From Rhizosaccharibacter radicis (GTDB taxonomy: Bacteria; Pseudomonadota; Alphaproteobacteria; Acetobacterales; Acetobacteraceae), in contig JAMZEJ010000006.1 in the NCBI GenBank assembly GCA_024508355.1, positions 186,001 through 250,000 on the forward strand: a DNA stretch of 64,000 bases, given 5' to 3'. The notes below the pieces were generated by a model that searched no databases, had not been told where the DNA came from, and saw only the letters and a program-made list of their open reading frames with translations. The number at the start of each line of letters is the position of its first letter. Positions within the stretch are counted from its first letter, which is position 1. Shown one piece after another: positions 59,126 to 64,000 of this stretch. The position numbers and the translations under genes were made by a program.

Positions 59126-60442
59126 CTAGGCGATGGCCGCCCGGGGCCGGGAGTGCACGCCCACCCCGTAGATCACCGCCGTGACGCCGGCGAGTCCGGC
59201 GGCCAGCAGCAGGGCGGGCGTGAAGGAGCCGGTCCAGTCCACCAGCGCGCCGGTGACGGCCGGGGCCAGCGCGCCCCCTACCGAACCGCCGACATTCTGG
59301 ATCGCTTCCAGGGTCGCGACCTTGTCCGGGGTTGTCGCCACCGCCGCCAGCGCCCAGCCACAGGAAGAAGCGAGGCTGCCGGCGAAAAGCGCGACGCTGA
59401 TCAGCGTCACCGCGATCGCGGTGCTTTGGACGTATCCCGCCGCCGCGGTGCAGGCCCCGGTCGCCAGCATCGCCACCATCAACGGCCATTTGCAGCTCGC
59501 CACAGCGTCCATCCCCCGCCGGGACAGCAGGCGCGACGCCAGACCGCCGAGCAGGGCACCCGCGAAGCCGCAGAGCTGTGGCACCGCGGTCCAGATCCCG
59601 GCCTGCCGCACCGAGAGATGCCGGCTGCGCTGGAGATAGTCCGGCAGCCAGGTCCCATACAGCCAGGTGAGGTAGATGACGCCTGCGAAGCCCACCGCCA
59701 TCGCCCAGGTGGTGCGCTGCTTCAACAGGCTAGGCCAGCCGGCCATCGCTTCCGCACGGTCCGCGGGGCTGTCCTCGGCGTGCAGCGCGGCCCTGGCCTG
59801 CTCGTCCACGCCCTGCTGCTCGGGATCGCGATACAGCAGCACCCACAGCCCCGCCACCAGGAGCCCGGCGAGGCCGATGATCACGAACATCGGCCGCCAG
59901 CCATACGCCAGCAGCAGCGCCGTCAGCAGCGGCGGCGCGATGGCCGGCCCCAGAGCCGAGGACGCGTTGAACAGCCCGATGGGAAAAGCGCGGTCGCGGG
60001 CCGGAAACCAGTTCGTGCATACCTTTGTGCCGGCCAGATACATCGGCGCCTCGCCCAGGCCGAGCGCCGCCCTGGCCAAAAGGAAGCTGCCGAAGCCCCG
60101 CACGCCCCCGGCCGCGATCTGCGCCACCGACCAAAGCAGCATGCCGATCCCGAGCAGCTGCCGGGGTCCCTTCCGATCCACCAGGATGCCTGTGGGGATC
60201 TGCGCCACCCCGTACGCCACGGCGAACGAGGACAGCAGCAGGCCCATCTCGGCGTCCGACAGCCCGAGCGACTGGCGGATGGCGCCGTTGCCGATCGAGA
60301 GGGCCGAACGGTCGAGGTAGTTCACGGTGCCGGCGACGACCAGCAGCGTGAGCGCAATCACCCTCATGCGCCGCACCGCCGGGATACGCCCGACCCGCCG
60401 CAGCTCCGCTCGCCGTTGTTCTGCTTCGAGGGTGCTGCTCAC
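59126..60442 (-). CDS. MFS transporter (ACS family, hexuronate/galactonate-like)
   Basis: This 438-residue inner-membrane transporter has twelve helices. [22 protein letters not shown] and [30 protein letters not shown] (loop 2-3 signature) place it in the anion:cation symporter group. [21 protein letters not shown] is another family block. Substrates in the group are organic anions such as sugar acids; the one here is not known. GTG 60442 ([11 protein letters not shown]) was chosen as start; a TTG 22 codons upstream is also in frame. It is divergent from parC and interrupts the recO-parC pair. Confidence 0.86.
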   Translation of the reverse strand: MSSTLEAEQRRAELRRVGRIPAVRRMRVIALTLLVVAGTVNYLDRSALSIGNGAIRQSLGLSDAEMGLLLSSFAVAYGVAQIPTGILVDRKGPRQLLGIGMLLWSVAQIAAGGVRGFGSFLLARAALGLGEAPMYLAGTKVCTNWFPARDRAFPIGLFNASSALGPAIAPPLLTALLLAYGWRPMFVIIGLAGLLVAGLWVLLYRDPEQQGVDEQARAALHAEDSPADRAEAMAGWPSLLKQRTTWAMAVGFAGVIYLTWLYGTWLPDYLQRSRHLSVRQAGIWTAVPQLCGFAGALLGGLASRLLSRRGMDAVASCKWPLMVAMLATGACTAAAGYVQSTAIAVTLISVALFAGSLASSCGWALAAVATTPDKVATLEAIQNVGGSVGGALAPAVTGALVDWTGSFTPALLLAAGLAGVTAVIYGVGVHSRPRAAIA

Positions 60443-60618
60443 GCGGCCGGTTCCGGAAGGACGGTCGAAGAAGCGTCCGAAGGTGGCAGGCGCCGGGGGC
60501 GCGGGCAAGCGATCGTGCCGCCGCCCTGGACAGCGCCCGTTTTCTCTGTTTGTTCTCGTTGCGCCGGACGGCCTGGGGCCTGCTAGGACGGGCCGGACCG
60601 AGGAAAGGGAAGCCGCGG

Positions 60619-62865
60619 ATGCCGATGGATGCCAGCGGAGCGTTCGGGAACGTCGAGGACACGCGGCTCGCCGACGCGCTGAGCGAGCGCTACCTCGCCT
60701 ACGCGATGTCCACCATCATGTCGCGCTCGCTGCCCGACGTGCGCGACGGGTTGAAGCCGGTGCACCGGCGGCTGGTGTACGCGATGCAGCAGCTCCGGCT
60801 CGACCCGAACGCTGGCTTCAAGAAATGCGCCCGCGTGGTGGGCGACGTGATCGGCAAGTACCACCCCCACGGCGATGCGTCGGTCTATGAGGCGCTGGTC
60901 CGTCTCGCTCAGGATTTCGCCGTTCGCTACCCGCTCGTGGAGGGACAGGGGAATTTCGGCTCCATCGACGGCGATAACGCCGCCGCCATGCGCTACACCG
61001 AGAGCCGTCTCACCGAGGTGGCGAAGGCGCTGCTGGACGGCATCGAGGACGACGCCGTCGATTTCGGTCCCACCTACGACGGCACCGAAACGGAACCGCT
61101 GGTGCTGCCGGCCGCGTTCCCGAACCTGCTCGCCAACGGCGCCGCCGGCATCGCGGTCGGCATGGCCACCAGCATCCCGCCGCACAATGCGGGGGAGGTC
61201 TGCGCCGCCGCCGCGATCCTCGTGCGCGATCCCGCCGCGACCCTGGACGAGCTGCTGGCGGTGATGCCCGGCCCGGACTTCCCGACCGGCGGGCTCGTGG
61301 TGGAGGACCAGGCCTCGCTGCGCCAGAGCTACGAGACCGGCCGCGGCGGGTTCCGAATCCGTGCCCGCTGGCACAAGGAGGAGGGGCGTTTCGGCACCTG
61401 GACCATCGTCGTCACCGAGATTCCGTTTCAGGTGCAGAAGTCGCGGCTGATCGAGCAGATCGCCGAGCTGATGGAAGCCAAGAAGCTGCCTCTGCTGGGC
61501 GACGTGCGCGACGAGAGCACGAGCGAGGTCCGGCTGATCCTGGAACCGAAGACCAAGGGCGTGGAGCCCGAGGTGCTGATGGAAACCCTGTTCCGGGCGA
61601 CGCAGCTGGAAACCCGCTTCGGGCTCAACATGAACGTGCTCGGCGCCGACCGCGTGCCCCGCGTGATGGGGCTGCGCGAGGTGCTGCGCGCCTGGCTCGA
61701 CCATCGCGAGGAGGTGCTTCGGCGCCGCTCGGCGCACAGGCTCGCCGCGGTGCTGCGCCGGCTGGAGGTGCTGGACGGCTTCCTGTCGGTCTATCTGAAC
61801 CTCGACGAGGTGATCCGCATCATCCGCGAGGAGGACGATGCCCGGGCCTCGCTGATGGCGGCCTTCTCGCTGAGCGAGATACAGGCGGAGGCGATCCTCA
61901 ACATGCGGCTGCGATCCCTGCGCCGGCTGGAGGAGATCGAGATCCGCAAGGAGCACGGGGCCCTTAGCGAGGAGCGCGACCGGCTCCAGGACCTGCTGCC
62001 GCTGGACGGCGACGACGAGGCGACGCGCCGGAAGAAGGAAGCGCGACGCTGGAAGCGGATCGGTAGCGAGCTCGACCGGATGCGCAAGCAGTTCGGGGAC
62101 GGTGCCCTGGGCCGTCGCCGCTCCGAGCTCACCGTGCCGCCCCAGCCGGTGGACATCTCCGCGATCGTTGCCGTGGAACGCGAGGCGGTGACGGTGCTGT
62201 TCAGCCAGAAGGGCTGGGTCCGCGCCGTGAAGGGGCACGGCATCGACGCCGGCGCCCAGAAATTCAAGGAGGGCGACGGGCTTCGCCTCTCGATCGAGGC
62301 CTGGACCGGCGACCGGCTGTGCCTGTTCGCGACCGGTGGCCGCGCCTTCACCATCCGGGTCGCGGACCTGCCGCGTGGCCGCGGGGACGGGCAGCCGATC
62401 CGGCTGCTGGTGGAACTCGGCAACGAGGAGGACGTGGCAGCGCTGTTCGTGCTCCGCGACGGCATCCGCTACCTCGTGGCCGGCTCCGGCGGCCGCGGTC
62501 TGGTGATCGAGGCGGCGGATCTGGTGGCGGAAAAGCGCACCGGCAAGCAGGTGCTCAACCTCAAGGACGGCGGCCGGGCATTACTGTGCGTCGAAGCGGT
62601 CGGCGACCACGTGGCGTCGCTGGGCGAGAACCGGAAGCTGCTGGTGTTTCCTATCGAGCAGCTTGCCGTGATGAACCGCGGCGTCGGCACCACCCTGCAG
62701 AAGTTCAAGGATGGCGGCCTGCGCGCCCTCCGGGTGTTCGATTCCGGGACCGGCCTGGTGTGGCAGGACGGCGCGAAGGCGCGGTCGATGACCGATCTCC
62801 AGCCCTATCTCGGCAACCGTGCGGATGCGGGCCGGCTGGCGCCGAACTGGGTGCCCAGGCATTAA
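60619..62865 (+). CDS. parC: DNA topoisomerase IV subunit A
   Basis: This 748-residue type IIA topoisomerase subunit cuts and rejoins DNA through Y126 ([13 protein letters not shown]). The N-terminus has [24 protein letters not shown] and the breakage domain [16 protein letters not shown]. The quinolone-contact helix reads [15 protein letters not shown] (81-95), with Ala at the position of E. coli ParC Ser80 and Glu91 at that of Glu84. The C-terminal beta-pinwheel begins near residue 520. Length and the lack of a long GyrA-type tail favour ParC. A GAGGAAAGGGA ribosome binding region precedes ATG 60619. Confidence 0.94.
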   Translation: MPMDASGAFGNVEDTRLADALSERYLAYAMSTIMSRSLPDVRDGLKPVHRRLVYAMQQLRLDPNAGFKKCARVVGDVIGKYHPHGDASVYEALVRLAQDFAVRYPLVEGQGNFGSIDGDNAAAMRYTESRLTEVAKALLDGIEDDAVDFGPTYDGTETEPLVLPAAFPNLLANGAAGIAVGMATSIPPHNAGEVCAAAAILVRDPAATLDELLAVMPGPDFPTGGLVVEDQASLRQSYETGRGGFRIRARWHKEEGRFGTWTIVVTEIPFQVQKSRLIEQIAELMEAKKLPLLGDVRDESTSEVRLILEPKTKGVEPEVLMETLFRATQLETRFGLNMNVLGADRVPRVMGLREVLRAWLDHREEVLRRRSAHRLAAVLRRLEVLDGFLSVYLNLDEVIRIIREEDDARASLMAAFSLSEIQAEAILNMRLRSLRRLEEIEIRKEHGALSEERDRLQDLLPLDGDDEATRRKKEARRWKRIGSELDRMRKQFGDGALGRRRSELTVPPQPVDISAIVAVEREAVTVLFSQKGWVRAVKGHGIDAGAQKFKEGDGLRLSIEAWTGDRLCLFATGGRAFTIRVADLPRGRGDGQPIRLLVELGNEEDVAALFVLRDGIRYLVAGSGGRGLVIEAADLVAEKRTGKQVLNLKDGGRALLCVEAVGDHVASLGENRKLLVFPIEQLAVMNRGVGTTLQKFKDGGLRALRVFDSGTGLVWQDGAKARSMTDLQPYLGNRADAGRLAPNWVPRH

Positions 62866-62880
62866 GGACCGGTCGGGCCG

Positions 62881-62925
62881 CGATGTTCCGCCCCGCGATG
62901 TTCCGCCTCGCGATGTTCCGCCCGG
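62881..62925. repeat. Three tandem 15-bp repeats after parC
   Basis: The unit CGATGTTCCGCCCCG occurs three times in a row (62881-62895, 62896-62910, 62911-62925) with one or two changes in the later copies. It starts 16 bp after the parC stop, in the gap toward the converging bpt gene. It does not form an obvious coding frame. Confidence 0.8.
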
Positions 62926-63032
62926 GCGGCTCGACGACCGGCGACATCCGCCGGTCGCGATGATCGTGTCCGGGCCGGACGCCCGCTCCGCCCGGCTTGC
63001 CCCGACGAGCGGCGCGGCGCCGCGCCGCCCGC

Positions 63033-63788
63033 TCAGGGCTCCGCGCCGGCCTCGGCTCCGATCGCCGACAGGTCGAGCTCGCGCCAGGCTCCGCGGCTGA
63101 GGATCTCGCTCGGCTGGAAACGGGCCTTGTAGGCCATCTTCCGGCTTTCGGCGACCCAGTAGCCCAGATACACGTGAGGCAGGCCCTGTGCCCTGGCCCG
63201 GTCGATCAGCCAGAGGATCGCGAGCGATCCGAGCGACCGGTCGGCGGCCTCGGGTGCAAAGAAGCTGTACACCGCGGACAACCCGTCCCCGAGCCGGTCG
63301 GTGAGGCAGACCCCGATCAGGGTGTCATCGGGTTCGCGGAACTCGACCAGGAACGTGTCGATCGGCGTGTCTTCCACCATCGCCCGGTAGTCGTGGAAGG
63401 TCATGGCGGCCATGTCGCCGCTGCCGTGCCGGGCCTGCTGGTAGCGCATGAACAGCGCGAACTGCTCGGTCGTCGCGCGCGCCGGCACCTCAAAACCCTC
63501 GACGCCTGCGTTGCGCCTCGCCGTGCGGCGATGGGTGCGGCCCGGCGCGAAGCGCTGCACCGGAATGCGGATCGGCACGCAGGCGTTGCAGGACGGACAG
63601 ACCGGCGCATAGGCGATGTTGTGGGAGCGCCGGAACCCCGCTCGCGACAACCGGTCGTGCAACGACTCCGCGTCCGGCCCGCTGATCTCGGTGACGACCT
63701 TGCGCTCCACCCGCCCCGCCACATAGGGGCAGGGGAGCGGGGCGGTGGTGTAGAAGAACTGCGGGCGCTTGGGCGGCGTGTAGGTCAT
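63033..63788 (-). CDS. bpt: Aminoacyl-tRNA--protein transferase Bpt (arginyltransferase family)
   Basis: This 251-residue cytosolic enzyme adds leucine from its tRNA to the N-termini of proteins bearing Asp or Glu, marking them for ClpAP-type degradation (N-degron pathway). The N-terminal ATE domain has FFYTTAPLPCPYVAGRVERK and the cysteine set CPSCNACVPIRIPV. The C-terminal domain has VCLTDRLGDGLSAVYSFF and GLPHVYLGYWVAESRKMAYK. ATG 63788 (MTYTPPKRPQFF) fits the family start. Bpt and Ate have the same fold; Bpt is the bacterial form. Confidence 0.92.
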   Translation of the reverse strand: MTYTPPKRPQFFYTTAPLPCPYVAGRVERKVVTEISGPDAESLHDRLSRAGFRRSHNIAYAPVCPSCNACVPIRIPVQRFAPGRTHRRTARRNAGVEGFEVPARATTEQFALFMRYQQARHGSGDMAAMTFHDYRAMVEDTPIDTFLVEFREPDDTLIGVCLTDRLGDGLSAVYSFFAPEAADRSLGSLAILWLIDRARAQGLPHVYLGYWVAESRKMAYKARFQPSEILSRGAWRELDLSAIGAEAGAEP

Positions 63789-63843
63789 CGGGAACCCGTT
63801 GCTCGGCAACTCGAGGCCGGAAGCGCTCTCGCCGCCACCGGCA

Positions 63844-63999
63844 TCAGGGATCGAGCTCCACTGTCGCCGAGGGCCGCTCGGGCACCTTCCCGATGGAGAT
63901 GGTAGTGCCCGCCGCCCATTTCCGCATCAAATTCCATGCGAACGGCGACAACCAGCTGCCGGACTGCCCCGGGGTGAGGATGAAGCGGCTCTTTTCCGG
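63844..63999 (-). CDS. 3' end of a probable penicillin acylase family gene, cut by the window edge
   Basis: Reading inward from the right edge on the - strand gives an open frame ending at TGA (63846-63844). The 51 visible residues include RFILTPGQSGSWLSPFAWN and KWAAGTTISIGK. The GQSG-xx-LSP motif close to the C-terminus is typical of the beta subunit of penicillin acylase/Ntn hydrolases. The catalytic Ser and most of the protein lie outside the window. It would be transcribed toward bpt, 55 bp away. Confidence 0.6.
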   Translation of the reverse strand, partial: PEKSRFILTPGQSGSWLSPFAWNLMRKWAAGTTISIGKVPERPSATVELDP

Positions 64000-64000
64000 A

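Overview
This is a GC-rich stretch of bacterial chromosome, dense with genes and lying mostly on the + strand. It is best explained as an alphaproteobacterium of the Rhodospirillales, probably Acetobacteraceae. The chain tig, clpP, clpX, lon, tRNA-Val, tRNA-Asp, nuo, birA, coaX, rnj, proS, lolC, lolD ... dnaE ... rpsB, tsf is the classical alphaproteobacterial housekeeping order. ProRS is the short alphaproteobacterial form, and RNase J and a Bpt-type aminoacyl-tRNA-protein transferase are present. The family-level placement is inference; no rRNA or taxonomic marker was compared.

Layout. At 0-1.6 kb are the tail of an unidentified gene and a DUF445 membrane protein. At 1.7-8.5 kb is a complete SUF iron-sulfur operon: an Rrf2-type regulator with a palindromic operator, then sufB, sufC, sufD, sufS, a SufU-like protein, a SufT-like protein and a SufA-like protein, several joined by ATGA overlaps. 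At 8.5-14.6 kb are an rRNA m5U methyltransferase, a DEAD-box helicase, a divergent GH15 glycosidase and a small CopD-like membrane protein. At 14.8-22.9 kb are the NAD(P)HX repair enzyme, tRNA-Leu, trigger factor and the ClpP/ClpX/Lon protease block. At 23.0-36.7 kb, two tRNAs precede the complex I operon. This carries nuoA-L and nuoN but no nuoM. At 36.7-43.7 kb are birA, coaX, rnj, proS and lolCD.

From 43.7 kb the core chain continues (dnaE 50.2-53.6, rpsB-tsf-recO 55.9-58.5, parC 60.6-62.9, all +) but is interrupted by three accessory islets, mostly on the - strand. These are topoisomerase IB plus an RND efflux pair with a TetR regulator; a GlcG-like protein, a Dabb-like protein and an acyltransferase; and an MFS transporter with about 0.6 kb of unassignable DNA. 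The window ends in a bpt gene and the 3' end of a probable penicillin acylase-family gene, both on the - strand.

How the genes connect. The SUF operon makes Fe-S clusters, and the nuo operon consumes many of them, in NuoB, E, F, G and I. Trigger factor, ClpXP and Lon handle nascent and damaged proteins. RNase J, ProRS, EF-Ts, S2 and the rRNA methyltransferase belong to RNA and translation. LolCD exports lipoproteins. The points most worth checking are the clean absence of nuoM, the overlapping palindromes upstream of the Fe-S regulator, the symmetric divergent promoter between the helicase and the GH15 gene, and the stacked, mutually exclusive hairpins between rnj and proS. No CRISPR array, prophage, IS element or defence system was recognised.
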